Shown here: one piece after another, positions 53,404 through 62,078 of the stretch
Layout: every line of letters starts with the position of its first letter
Position numbering within the stretch: the stretch's first letter is position 1
Assembly (NCBI RefSeq): GCF_019802085.1
Contig: NZ_JAHVHV010000003.1
Location: forward strand, 186,001 to 250,000
Reading direction: 5' to 3'
DNA length: 64,000 nucleotides
From: Ferrimonas balearica
GTDB taxonomy: Bacteria; Pseudomonadota; Gammaproteobacteria; Enterobacterales; Shewanellaceae
The notes under the pieces: model-generated
Told to the model about the DNA's origin: nothing
The model's database searches: none
The model's input: only the letters and a program-made list of their open reading frames with translations
Program-made: the position numbers and the translations under genes

Positions 53404-54096
53404 ATGCGTGCCCAGGTTGCGGAGTTCTTTGGCACTTTCTGGCTGGTGTTGGGGGGCTGCGGCAGCGCCGTGCTGGCCGCCGCCTTCCCCGAGGTGGGGA
53501 TTGGCCTGCTGGGGGTCTCCCTGGCGTTTGGCCTGACCGTGCTGACCATGGCCTACGCCATCGGCCACATCTCCGGTTGTCACCTGAACCCGGCGGTCAC
53601 CATCGGCCTGTGGATCGGGGGCCGCTTCGGGGGCGACCGGCTGCTCTCCTACATCCTGGCCCAGGTGCTGGGGGGGATCGCCGCCGGCGGGGTGCTCTAT
53701 CTGATTGCCAGTGGTCAGCCCGGTTTTGCCCTGGCGGACGGCTTCGCCTCCAACGGCTACGGCGCCCACTCCCCCGGGGGCTACAGCCTCACCGCGGCGC
53801 TGTTGTGCGAGGTGGTGATGACCATGATGTTCCTTATCGTGATCCTCGGCGCCACCGACGACCGCGCCCCCCAGGGGCTGGCCCCCATCGCCATCGGCCT
53901 CTGCCTGACCCTGATCCACCTGATCAGCATTCCGGTCACCAACACCTCGGTCAATCCCGCCCGCAGCACCGGCGTGGCCATCTACGTGGGGGACTGGGCG
54001 GTGAGCCAGCTGTGGCTGTTCTGGCTGGCCCCCATCCTCGGGGCCTTGCTGGGGGCGCTGGTTTACCGCTACCTTGGCCAGCTCAGCGACGACTAG
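53404..54096 (+). CDS. aqpZ: Aquaporin Z
   Basis: Water channel, 230 residues, six helices. Both NPA motifs are present (62-64 in HLNPAVT and 184-186 in SVNPARS). The aromatic/arginine filter residues are those of water-specific channels: Phe42, His172, Thr181 and Arg187. Cysteine-flanked NPA (GCHLNPA) as in E. coli AqpZ. AGGAGGCG precedes ATG 53404. DUF2164 gene follows after nine bases. Confidence 0.95.
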   Translation: MRAQVAEFFGTFWLVLGGCGSAVLAAAFPEVGIGLLGVSLAFGLTVLTMAYAIGHISGCHLNPAVTIGLWIGGRFGGDRLLSYILAQVLGGIAAGGVLYLIASGQPGFALADGFASNGYGAHSPGGYSLTAALLCEVVMTMMFLIVILGATDDRAPQGLAPIAIGLCLTLIHLISIPVTNTSVNPARSTGVAIYVGDWAVSQLWLFWLAPILGALLGALVYRYLGQLSDD

Positions 54097-54105
54097 GAAC
54101 CCATC

Positions 54106-54351
54106 ATGGCGAGCATCGAATTGACCCCGGAAGTAAGACACACTCTGCTGACCCAGTTGAGCGATTATTGTGACCGCGAGCTGGAGCGGGAACTGGGGCA
54201 GTTCGAAGCGGAGTTTCTGCTGGATTTTCTCATCGCCAAGCTGGGGCCGGTGCTCTACAACCAGGCGCTCTACGACGCCCAGGCCCTGATGCAGACCCGG
54301 GTGGACGCCCTGGTGGAGTCCCTGTACGAGTTGGAGAAGCCCGCCGACTGA
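54106..54351 (+). CDS. DUF2164 protein
   Basis: 81 residues matching DUF2164: IELTPEVRHTLLTQLSDY, then the core ELERELGQFEAEFLLDFL and GPVLYNQALYDA. Small helical cytosolic protein of unknown function. Nine bases after aqpZ, so likely in the same transcript. Convergent with the SDR gene nine bases further on. Confidence 0.88.
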   Translation: MASIELTPEVRHTLLTQLSDYCDRELERELGQFEAEFLLDFLIAKLGPVLYNQALYDAQALMQTRVDALVESLYELEKPAD

Positions 54352-54360
54352 CGCCGGTCC

Positions 54361-55812
54361 TCAGGCTCGGGCCAGGGCCCCGGAGTCGTCGGTCCCCTGG
54401 GCCAGGGTGCCAATGTTGGCCACCATGCGGCGAAACAGCACGATGTGGGCCGGCAGCATGGCCCACCAGTACATCAGCCCCCACGCCCCGGCGGGGTACC
54501 ACCAGCAGGTCAGGGTCAGCCGGGTGCCGCCGGTGTCGGTGGGGGCAAGATCGAAGGTCAGGCCCCCCATGCCGGGGGCTTTCATGCCAAACAGCAGCGT
54601 CAGTTTGCGTTGGGGCTGCAGTTCCGCCACCGACCAGGAGTCCACCCGGTCCCCCGGCAGCAGTCGGTTGGGATCGCGACGGAAATAATCCAGCCCGGGG
54701 CCACCGATCAGGCTGTCGAACGCCTCGCGCACCCGCCACAGGGGGTCCAGAGCAAAGTAGCGCGGCCGGCCACCGATGCGACAGATCTCCTGCCACACCC
54801 GCTCCACCGGCGCCGCCACCGTAGCACTGGCCCCATCCTGCTTGGGGTAGAAGCCGTATTGGGGCCGCCAGCGCCGCTTGAGCGCACTGGCCAGGGTTGG
54901 CTGCTGGGCCGCCACCTGCTCCCGCTCCGTGGCCAGGGCCCAGCGCACCGCCGCTTCAAACCCCATCAGATGCTGCGGCAGCTTGCTTCGGATGGCGGCG
55001 TCGTCCGCCGGCAGGTCCTGCTTGAGTCCCCCCACCAGGGCCTTGGCGATGCCGGTGGGCACCGAGGTGATCCAGCGCAGCCAGCGGGCCGACAGGCCGG
55101 GGCTCAACAGGGGCACCGGCAGAATGTGCAGGGGCCGCTCCGCCATCTCGGCAAAGATCCGCATCTGCTCCTCGTAACTCAGCATCTCGGGCCCCGCCAC
55201 GTCATAGCACTGGTCACCCTGGTCATCCAGGGTGAGCAGGCCAGAGAGGTAGTGCAGCAGGTTGGGCAGGGCGATGGGCGCCATCCGGGAACGCACCCAC
55301 TTGGGGGTGATCATCCCCGGCAGGTTGAACACCAGATCGCGCATCACTTCGAAAGCGGCGGACCCGGGCCCGATGACTATCGGGGCGCGGATCTCAGTCA
55401 CGGGGACCGGGCCCTGCCGCAAACCGTCTCCGGTGGCGCTGCGACTGCGCAGATGCAGCGAGTCTGCGCCACTGGGATGAAGGGCGCCGAGGTAGACGAT
55501 GCGCTGCACCCCGGCCCGGTGCGCCGCCTCGGCCAGGTGGCCGGCCCCCAGGGCTTCGCGATGCTCAAAGCCACGGCCCTCGGTCATGCCGTGCACCAGG
55601 TAGTAGACCACATCGATGTCGGACAGGGCCGCCTCCAGGGTGGCCGGGACCAACACGTCGGCAGAAACCCGCTCAACGTCGGGCCACTCCCGCAGCGCCA
55701 GGGTCTCCAGCCGTCGGCTGGCGGCTCGAACCCGATGTCCCTGCTCAGCCAGATGGGGAACCAGGTTGCCGCCGATAAAGCCGCTGGCCCCCAGAACCAG
55801 AATGTTTGCCAT
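54361..55812 (-). CDS. SDR-family NAD(P)-binding protein with C-terminal DUF2867 domain
   Basis: 483 residues. The N-terminal extended SDR/NmrA-like domain starts ILVLGASGFIGGNLVPHL with VYYLVHGM and VQRIVYLGALHP. The C-terminal 150 residues are DUF2867 (VWQEICRIGGRPRYFAL, then DSWSVAELQPQRKLTLLFGM and LTLTCWWYPAGAWGLMYWW). A redox or sensor role is possible; no substrate known. ATG 55812 is chosen over a GTG three codons upstream, whose ribosome site would be too close. A terminator separates it from the upstream glycosyltransferase gene. Confidence 0.85.
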   Translation of the reverse strand: MANILVLGASGFIGGNLVPHLAEQGHRVRAASRRLETLALREWPDVERVSADVLVPATLEAALSDIDVVYYLVHGMTEGRGFEHREALGAGHLAEAAHRAGVQRIVYLGALHPSGADSLHLRSRSATGDGLRQGPVPVTEIRAPIVIGPGSAAFEVMRDLVFNLPGMITPKWVRSRMAPIALPNLLHYLSGLLTLDDQGDQCYDVAGPEMLSYEEQMRIFAEMAERPLHILPVPLLSPGLSARWLRWITSVPTGIAKALVGGLKQDLPADDAAIRSKLPQHLMGFEAAVRWALATEREQVAAQQPTLASALKRRWRPQYGFYPKQDGASATVAAPVERVWQEICRIGGRPRYFALDPLWRVREAFDSLIGGPGLDYFRRDPNRLLPGDRVDSWSVAELQPQRKLTLLFGMKAPGMGGLTFDLAPTDTGGTRLTLTCWWYPAGAWGLMYWWAMLPAHIVLFRRMVANIGTLAQGTDDSGALARA

Positions 55813-55870
55813 GGTGCGCACCCCCTTGCCGTCCTTAAACGGCCCGCCCGCCCGCCGGGATCACCCCAGT

Positions 55871-55941
55871 GCCGAGACCCCGAGCCCGGGGGGAGGCCAG
55901 GGCAGAAAAAAACCACCCGAGCGGGTGGTTTCGGTCTCGGC
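55871..55941. repeat. Nested inverted repeat around the glycosyltransferase terminator
   Basis: GCCGAGACC (55871-55879) and its exact complement (55933-55941) flank the terminator hairpin, so a long two-level stem can form in the intergenic DNA or RNA. Confidence 0.6.
55904..55930 (-). terminator. Rho-independent terminator of the PAP2-glycosyltransferase operon
   Basis: Nine-base-pair stem (55911-55919 with 55922-55930) followed on the minus strand by a long T-run (A55905-55912). Confidence 0.92.
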
Positions 55942-55949
55942 GCTCCCGC

Positions 55950-57011
55950 CTAGTAGGCGGTAGCCCATTTGTGCTGCCAGGCCTCCGGCAGCTTGGCCTG
56001 GGACCAGGCCTGCTCACACAAGCCGGCCACGTCATCCCAGCGCCGGGCCAGCAGCCACTGCACCAGGGCGTCCCCCATCTGGGGGTAGACGATGGGCTCG
56101 ATACCCGGGGACTGCAGCCACTGGGCCACCCGCTCCGGGTCCATGCTTTTCATCGATTCCGCGGCCCCCAAAAGCTCCAGGGCCAGGGCGTTGGAGAGCT
56201 GCTCGAACTGGCCCTGCAGGGGCTTGAGCAGCAGCTTCTTGCCCAGCACCAGCGCCTCGGAGACCAGCTCGAAGCCCGCCGAGCAGACCACCCCGGCGCA
56301 GCTGGCCAGGTCCTGCTGGAACCCCTCGCGACTGAAGCCCCGCCAGTGGATGTGGGCCGGCAACCCTTCGGGGGCGTCACTGCCGTGGTAGACCATAAAG
56401 CGGTGCCCGGTGAGCGGTGCCAGCAGGGCGTGGATGTCGGCGGCCTCCTCGAAGGGCAGGTAGACCAGCACCTTGTCCGCCTCCGTGGGAGCCGGGGCGA
56501 TCTCCTCGATAAAGGGGGGCAGCAGCTCACAGCCGAAGTGGTGCCAGTGGCAGCCCAGCGCCACGCTGGTGGGGGCGAAGTATTTCATGATCAGCCGGTT
56601 GTGCCACTGGTCACCGGTCACCGGCACCGGATGATTGAAGGCGTTCTGGTGGCTGATGCCGATGCAGGGGACCCCCTGGCGCTTGGCCGCCCAGGCGGAG
56701 ACCGGTTCGAAGTCGTTGAGCACCAGGTCGTAACCGGACAGGTCCAACTGCCGGACATCCCGCCACCACTCTCCCAGGCGGTTGTCCCGGGCGGTGCGCC
56801 ACAGGCTGATCTGGCCCTTGTGGGTGGTGAAACTCAGGCCCCGTTTGCACTGGAAGTCGCCAAAGACCTCCATGTCGAAGAACTTGTCCCGGGGGCGACC
56901 GGAGAAGAGGTAATCCACTTCGACGCCCGCGCGGGCAAAGGCCGGGGCGATAACCCGGGCCCGGGTCAGGTGGCCGTTGCCGGTGCCCTGTACCCCATAA
57001 AGGATCCGCAT
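55950..57011 (-). CDS. MJ1255/VC2487-family glycosyltransferase
   Basis: 353 residues of the MJ1255 family, a GT-B fold branch related to the MurG/diacylglycerol glucosyltransferase superfamily. N-terminal acceptor half: RILYGVQGTGNGHLTRARVI and the segment KFFDMEVFGDFQC. C-terminal donor half: VYLPFEEAADI, VYHGSDAP, and the nucleotide-sugar site VCSAGFELVSEALVLGKKLL. Acceptor and donor are unknown. AAAGG precedes ATG 57011, 30 bases after the PAP2 gene. With PAP2 it would be under the PHO-box array, which suggests glycolipid synthesis during phosphate starvation; this is inference. Confidence 0.85.
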   Translation of the reverse strand: MRILYGVQGTGNGHLTRARVIAPAFARAGVEVDYLFSGRPRDKFFDMEVFGDFQCKRGLSFTTHKGQISLWRTARDNRLGEWWRDVRQLDLSGYDLVLNDFEPVSAWAAKRQGVPCIGISHQNAFNHPVPVTGDQWHNRLIMKYFAPTSVALGCHWHHFGCELLPPFIEEIAPAPTEADKVLVYLPFEEAADIHALLAPLTGHRFMVYHGSDAPEGLPAHIHWRGFSREGFQQDLASCAGVVCSAGFELVSEALVLGKKLLLKPLQGQFEQLSNALALELLGAAESMKSMDPERVAQWLQSPGIEPIVYPQMGDALVQWLLARRWDDVAGLCEQAWSQAKLPEAWQHKWATAY

Positions 57012-57041
57012 ACTGTTGCCTTTGTTGTTGGTGAAAACCGG

Positions 57042-57560
57042 TCAGCGTACCCAGTAGAGCCCCATGTGGGCGGCCCACAGGCCCAGGCTGGCGCCGGCGA
57101 GGATGTCCCCGGGGTAGTGCACCCCCAGGAGCACCCGGGACAGTCCGACCAAGGTCGCCCAAGCGTAGGCCACCGGTGCCAACGGGGGCCAGTACCAGGC
57201 CAGCAGGGTGGCGAAGAGGAAGGCCGCGGCACTGTGGCCCGAGGGCAGGCTGAACTTGTCGTGGGGGACCACAATGGCGATGACGTCCCCCATGCTGTGG
57301 CAGGGCCGGCCGCGGCGCAGGGTGTTCTTGAGCAGCCAGTAAAGGGGCAACTCCAGGGCGTAGGCCACCAGGCCCGCCATCAGGAACTGCTGCCCCCGCA
57401 AGCCCCCCACCTCCGCCAGCAGCAGTGCCACCAGCAGGTAACCGGCGCCGTCACCGCTCAGGGAGACGCCACGGGCCAGGGGCCGCCAGAGCCCGGGAGC
57501 CGGCAGGCGCTGCAGTGTCGTGAACACACCGCGATCCAGCTGATCCATCCTTTGCCACAT
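57042..57560 (-). CDS. PAP2-family membrane phosphatase
   Basis: 172 residues with about five helices. The three phosphatase motifs are KNTLRRGRP, PSGHS and SRVLLGVHYPGD, with the catalytic His in the last two. Members dephosphorylate phosphatidate, undecaprenyl pyrophosphate or phosphatidylglycerol phosphate. ATG 57560 is preceded by GAGGA at seven bases; a longer upstream frame lacks similarity and runs through the operator. First gene of a two-gene operon with the glycosyltransferase, with six PhoB-like half-sites upstream. Confidence 0.9.
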   Translation of the reverse strand: MWQRMDQLDRGVFTTLQRLPAPGLWRPLARGVSLSGDGAGYLLVALLLAEVGGLRGQQFLMAGLVAYALELPLYWLLKNTLRRGRPCHSMGDVIAIVVPHDKFSLPSGHSAAAFLFATLLAWYWPPLAPVAYAWATLVGLSRVLLGVHYPGDILAGASLGLWAAHMGLYWVR

Positions 57561-57589
57561 GCTCGAGTCCTCACGATAAGACGACTCAA

Positions 57590-57667
57590 AAGCTAGGCAA
57601 AGGCGATGACAGCCGGGTGACACCCCCGGGACGCCACGATGACAGTGGCGGGACAGTTCGGTGACAG
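57590..57667 (-). promoter_or_regulatory. PHO-box array and -10 of the PAP2 operon
   Basis: Six half-sites in exact 11-bp steps at 57606, 57617, 57628, 57639, 57650 and 57661. Read on the minus strand they are CTGTCAC, CTGTCCC, CTGTCAT, GCGTCCC, GTGTCAC and CTGTCAT in transcription order. The known PHO box is two CTGTCAT units 11 bp apart. Ten bases after the last unit comes TAGCTT (57595-57590) as -10, the spacing seen in PhoB-activated promoters where the box replaces the -35. Confidence 0.78.
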
Positions 57668-57796
57668 GGCCGGCGCACAAATCCGATGATGACCCAACGA
57701 GATCGCCGGTTTCCATTGCAAAGCGCGGGTTTTTCATTACTTTGAACCCCATGCCTCACCGAATCCGGTATCGACAGCGCCAAGCGAGGAGCGGCC

Positions 57797-58282
57797 ATGC
57801 ATTACAACACCTCTGAACTGTGCGATCTCTACGGGGATCAGGTGGACGTGGTGGAACCCATGTTCAGCAACTTCGGTGGCCGCCCCTCCTTCGGGGGCGA
57901 GCTGCGCACCGTCAAATGCTTCGAGGACAGCAGTGCCATCCTCGAAGCGCTGGAGATCGACGGCAGCGGCAAGGTGCTGCTGGTGGACGGCGGCGGCTCC
58001 CTGCGTCGGGCGCTGATCGACGCCGACCTCGCCGCCCTGGCGGTGCGCAACCAGTGGGAGGGGCTGGTGGTGTACGGCTCGGTCCGGGACGTGGACGCCC
58101 TGGAGGAGCTGGACCTGGGGATCATGGCCCTGGCCTCGATCCCGGTGGGGGCCATCAACAACGACGAGGGCAGCCTGGACGTGCCGGTCAACTTCGGCGG
58201 CGTCACTTTCCTGCCGGAGGATCACCTCTACGTCGACAGCACCGGCATCATCCTCTCTCAGGACCCGCTGGAGATCGAATGA
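57797..58282 (+). CDS. rraA: Regulator of RNase E activity RraA
   Basis: Ring-shaped trimeric inhibitor that binds RNase E and its helicase partners and slows mRNA turnover. 161 residues as in E. coli. Typical segments: [54 protein letters not shown] and [19 protein letters not shown]. Divergent from the PAP2 operon. Its stop overlaps the start of the arginase-family gene (ATGA). Confidence 0.95.
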   Translation: MHYNTSELCDLYGDQVDVVEPMFSNFGGRPSFGGELRTVKCFEDSSAILEALEIDGSGKVLLVDGGGSLRRALIDADLAALAVRNQWEGLVVYGSVRDVDALEELDLGIMALASIPVGAINNDEGSLDVPVNFGGVTFLPEDHLYVDSTGIILSQDPLEIE

Positions 58283-59334
58283 CCCTCTCTCTGGCCACCC
58301 CGCAGGCCCTCGGTCAATGGCTGCGCCATCGGCCCGGGGAACAACACCTGGGCGAGCACCTGCTGCTGCCCACGCCAAACGCCGATCTGACCACCGTCCT
58401 GGCCCGCGCCCGGGAGCAGGGCGCCCGCTACGTGCTGCTCGGCGTGCCCGAGGACCTGGGCCCGCGGGCCAACTGCGGCCGGGGGGGCAGTGACGCCGCC
58501 TGGGACGCCTTTTTGATGCAGTTTCTCAATCTGCAGGCCAACGATCACCGGGGAGGCAGCGACATCCTGATGCTGGGCCAGCTGGACGTTGCGGATCTGC
58601 AGCAGCAGGCCGCGACCCTGGACAACGCCCGGGCCGACGACCTGGCCCGGCTGCGCGCCCTGACCGCCGAGCTCGACGCCCGGCTGACCCCGGTGATCCG
58701 GGCGATCACCGAGGCCGGACTGGAGCCGCTGGTGATCGGCGGCGGCCACAACAATGCCTACCCCATCCTCAAGGGGGCCAGCCTGGCGCTGGATCGTCCC
58801 CTGGCGGCGGTCAACCTGGATCCCCACGCGGACTTTCGCGCCACCGAGGGGCGCCACAGCGGCAACGGCTTCGCCTACGCCTGGGAAAGCGGGGCCCTCA
58901 ACTGGTATAGGGTGATCGGCCTGCACGAGCAGAAGAACAACGCCTCGGCCCTGGATCAGATGCGCCGGCTGGGGATCCACTACGCCAGCTTCCAACAGAT
59001 CTGGGTGCGCCGGGAGCGCACCCTGGGTCAGGCCCTGGACGACACCCTGGCGGAGCTGGCGGTCACCAACCGCCCCTTGGGGGTGGAGCTGGACCTGGAC
59101 GCCATCGAATCCATGCCCAGCTCGGCCGAGAGCCGGGTGGGGGTGCCCCTGGTGGACGCCTGTCACCTCATCTTCCGCCTGGCCCAGTACCCCCAGTGCC
59201 ACTATCTGCACCTGTGCGAAGGGGCCCCGGCCTGCCACCCGGCAGGACCCGCCGCCGGTGCCCGGGCGGTGGGCCAGGCCCTGGCCGAGCTGGTGCTCAG
59301 CTACCTGGCCGGGCGTGCCCAGCCCCTGACCTGA
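58279..59334 (+). CDS. Arginase-family (formimidoylglutamase-like) ureohydrolase
   Basis: 351 residues. Dimanganese motifs of the ureohydrolase superfamily: GGGHNNAYP (first His), [11 protein letters not shown] (Asp, His, Asp) and [16 protein letters not shown] (Asp pair). The early segment [20 protein letters not shown] is typical of formimidoylglutamase-like proteins. No other histidine-degradation gene is near, so the HutG role is doubtful, and agmatine or another guanidino compound is possible. Translationally coupled to rraA through ATGA. Ends three bases before the convergent lapD gene. Confidence 0.83.
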   Translation: MTLSLATPQALGQWLRHRPGEQHLGEHLLLPTPNADLTTVLARAREQGARYVLLGVPEDLGPRANCGRGGSDAAWDAFLMQFLNLQANDHRGGSDILMLGQLDVADLQQQAATLDNARADDLARLRALTAELDARLTPVIRAITEAGLEPLVIGGGHNNAYPILKGASLALDRPLAAVNLDPHADFRATEGRHSGNGFAYAWESGALNWYRVIGLHEQKNNASALDQMRRLGIHYASFQQIWVRRERTLGQALDDTLAELAVTNRPLGVELDLDAIESMPSSAESRVGVPLVDACHLIFRLAQYPQCHYLHLCEGAPACHPAGPAAGARAVGQALAELVLSYLAGRAQPLT

Positions 59335-59337
59335 CCC

Positions 59338-61257
59338 TCACACCCCGGTGGGGCCGTCTTCCGGCCCCAGGGGCCCGGGCGGGGCCACAGCAAAGCCCTG
59401 CACCCCATCCACCCCAAGCTGCCAGAGCCGCTCGGCCAGGGCGCTGTCCTCCACCTGGTCTGCCACCACCAGCACGCCCCGGGCGTGGGCGGCGGCCACC
59501 ATCATCTCCACCAGCTCGGTGCCCTCCTGATGGCTGTCCCGGGTGTAGGTGGGATCCAACTTGATCCCGCGAAGCCCGTGGCTGGTCAGCAAAGGCAGGC
59601 CACCGGGGGTGGTGTGATCCAGCCAGACCTCCGCGCCGCACTCCACCACGGTCTGGATAAAGCGCAGGGTCAGTGACGGCTCCACCAGGTAGGCCCGCTC
59701 CGGCACCTCGAAACAGAGCTGATGGGGCGCCTCGCTCAGGCGCCGGCGCAGCTGGGTGAGAAACAGCGGGTCGAGCACCGACTCCACGGTCAGGTTGACC
59801 GACACCGGATGGGCCGGATTGGGGCGGGCCAGCAGCGCATCAAGCACCATCAGATCCAGCGTCTGGTGGCGCTGCTGACGGGCCACCATCACCATCACCG
59901 GGCCTGGTGAGACCCAGCGCTGGCCATCGTGGAAGCGGGTCAGCATCTCGCTGAACAGCAGGCTGCCGTCGGCCCCCCGACAGGGCTGCACCAGCAGCTT
60001 GGGTGGGCTATCCAGAATGCGCGACAGCTGTTGCTCCTGCTCTTGCAAGGTACAGACCCCCTGGTGATCCCCCGGCACCATCAGGTAGAGGCTGTCCTCG
60101 TGGCGCCCCAGGGCCTCGGACAGCTGCGCCTCCAGGGCCTGCTCCAGCACACTGGCCTCCTCCTCCAGGCGGTAGGGGGTGGCCACCAGCAGCACCCGCT
60201 GGCCCCCCATCTGACGCAGCAGCACCAGCACCCGCTGGCGCAGCTCCCCCTCCCACTGGGCCAGATCCGCCGGACCGCTGCCGGGCAGCAGCAGCAGGAA
60301 GTCGGCAAAACCGATGCGGTAGGCCCGGGCCTGGGGCAGTTTGAGCACCCAGTCATTGAGGATGTCGGACAGCTTGTGCATCAGGCTCTGCTCGCCGTCC
60401 ACCCCCTGGCTGAGCTCCACCTTGTCCAGCCCCACCAGGTGCAGCCGGGCCACCATGCCGCCATCCAGCTCCCGGTCCCGCAGCAGTTGGGCGAAGCGTT
60501 TGCGGGCCCGGCACAGGTTGCCCAGGCCGGTGTCCGGATCCAGCAGGGTCTGCTGGCGCAGCCGGTCGATGCGCTGGCACTGCTCCTTGAACAGCGCCTC
60601 GGAGGTGCCCACCATCTGGTTCATCGCCAGCACCAGGGAGCGCAGCTCGCGAATGCGCGGCAGCTCCGGTTGGCGCAGGTAGCGTCGCTTGCGAATGCCG
60701 TCCGCCTGACGCCGGGCCGCCGCCAGGGGCTCGAGCACCCGCTGCAGCAGCAGCGTCCCGACGCCGATGGCCACCAAAGCCAGCACCACCGCGGCCCACA
60801 GCGCCCGCTCGGTGATCCGCCACAGGTGATCCTGGGCCCGAGCCGGGTTGGCCTGCACCCGCAGCTCCGCCACCAGGGTCCAGCCACCGGTGATCTCCGT
60901 TGCCATCACCGGCGCGCTCAGGGGGAAGGCGCGGCGGAACCAGGCGGGGGTCCGCTCGCCGAAACGGGTGCTGCGACGGGTGATGATCTCGAAACCGTCG
61001 ATCTGATCCACCACCATCATGCCGTACTCGCCGCTGTCGAAGATGGCGTCCACCATGGAGGTGGCCAATACCCAGTCCCCTCGCTCCAGCACCGGGGAGA
61101 GGGAGAGGCCCAGGGAGGTGGCGGTGTCCGCAGCGTGCACCGCCAATTGCTCGTTGAGGTAGGCCTGGGTGCCCCGCAGGTAGAGCCACAGGCTGCTGGC
61201 GGTCAGGCTGCTTACCAGCACCACCAGGGCGATCAGCAACAGTCGAAACAGCGTCAT
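59338..61257 (-). CDS. lapD: LapD-type c-di-GMP receptor
   Basis: Inner-membrane receptor that, with c-di-GMP bound, holds the protease LapG away from surface adhesins. 639 residues: helix 1 (about 5-27), LapD/MoxY periplasmic domain (about 28-150) with the conserved TPAWFRRAF and GGWTLVAEL region, helix 2 (about 153-171), HAMP, degenerate GGDEF (GFADF at 316-320) and degenerate EAL (EML at 437-439). Both enzymatic signatures are lost, as in receptors. AGGAGGTG precedes ATG 61257. Eight bases after lapG. Confidence 0.93.
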   Translation of the reverse strand: MTLFRLLLIALVVLVSSLTASSLWLYLRGTQAYLNEQLAVHAADTATSLGLSLSPVLERGDWVLATSMVDAIFDSGEYGMMVVDQIDGFEIITRRSTRFGERTPAWFRRAFPLSAPVMATEITGGWTLVAELRVQANPARAQDHLWRITERALWAAVVLALVAIGVGTLLLQRVLEPLAAARRQADGIRKRRYLRQPELPRIRELRSLVLAMNQMVGTSEALFKEQCQRIDRLRQQTLLDPDTGLGNLCRARKRFAQLLRDRELDGGMVARLHLVGLDKVELSQGVDGEQSLMHKLSDILNDWVLKLPQARAYRIGFADFLLLLPGSGPADLAQWEGELRQRVLVLLRQMGGQRVLLVATPYRLEEEASVLEQALEAQLSEALGRHEDSLYLMVPGDHQGVCTLQEQEQQLSRILDSPPKLLVQPCRGADGSLLFSEMLTRFHDGQRWVSPGPVMVMVARQQRHQTLDLMVLDALLARPNPAHPVSVNLTVESVLDPLFLTQLRRRLSEAPHQLCFEVPERAYLVEPSLTLRFIQTVVECGAEVWLDHTTPGGLPLLTSHGLRGIKLDPTYTRDSHQEGTELVEMMVAAAHARGVLVVADQVEDSALAERLWQLGVDGVQGFAVAPPGPLGPEDGPTGV

Positions 61258-61265
61258 GACACCTC

Positions 61266-61928
61266 CTACTCCGCCTCGATGGTCATCCGCGACACCAGGT
61301 CCTGCCACAGGTCCACGCCGCTCTCGCCGCTTTTCAGCCGCACCCCGGAATCAAAGGCCCGGGCCCGCCACAGCCCCTCGCCGTTGAAGCTGTAGACCGG
61401 CACCAGGTCCGGCCGCTCCGACCCCAACTTGATGGTGCCATCGAGGTTGTCAAGCACCCGGGGCATGGCACCGGGCCGCTCCAGGAAGATCAGCACCATA
61501 TGCGCCTGGTTCAGGGTCACCGACTTGGCGTACATCAGCCGCATCTCTGCCGCCGGCACCCCCAGCACCCGCAGGGCAAAGTACTTGGCGATGGTGAAGT
61601 CCTCGCAATCGCCGCCGCCACTGGCCACGAACTCCAGTGGCGTGGCCCAGTAGTCGGCCTGGCCCCAGTGGGTTTGATCGTCGATAAAGTCGTAGCCGTT
61701 GAAGTAGTCATTGACCCGCTCCAGCTTCTGCTCGGTGGTCAGGGCCTCGTCAAGCTGCGCCTCCAGGAAGGCCTCCAGGGACTGGGCCCGCGTGCGGCCG
61801 GCCTCGCCGAACCGCTCCGCCAGGGCGTCCAGGCGTTGGGGCGCGAAGTAACGCCGCCACTTTGCCGTGGCGTCATCCCCCCACAGGGGCAGGCTCAACA
61901 GCACAAGAGCGATCATCAACAGGCGCAC
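61266..61928 (-). CDS. lapG: LapG periplasmic cysteine protease
   Basis: Transglutaminase-like (BTLCP) protease that cuts large RTX adhesins to release biofilm cells. 220 residues with a signal peptide (MRLLMIALVLLSLPLWG). The catalytic triad is Cys108 (GGGDCEDF), His143 (NQAHMV) and Asp160 (RVLDNLDG); the Asp-Cys-Glu-Asp cluster also gives the calcium-binding residues. The ATG at 61928 starts the signal peptide. Operon with lapD; the adhesin and its type I secretion genes are not in this window. Confidence 0.93.
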   Translation of the reverse strand: MRLLMIALVLLSLPLWGDDATAKWRRYFAPQRLDALAERFGEAGRTRAQSLEAFLEAQLDEALTTEQKLERVNDYFNGYDFIDDQTHWGQADYWATPLEFVASGGGDCEDFTIAKYFALRVLGVPAAEMRLMYAKSVTLNQAHMVLIFLERPGAMPRVLDNLDGTIKLGSERPDLVPVYSFNGEGLWRARAFDSGVRLKSGESGVDLWQDLVSRMTIEAE

Positions 61929-62078
61929 TGGGGTTTATAGGGTCATCGGGTTTGAGTGCCCTAGGATCACAGTTCAGGAAGTGAACAGCATCCCTTTGCT
62001 TCGGCACCATTTCTGTTAGTAGGTTTAAAGTGTAGACTGTGCCCCCAATGACAGAAGGCTCTACAGGATTGACACAGC

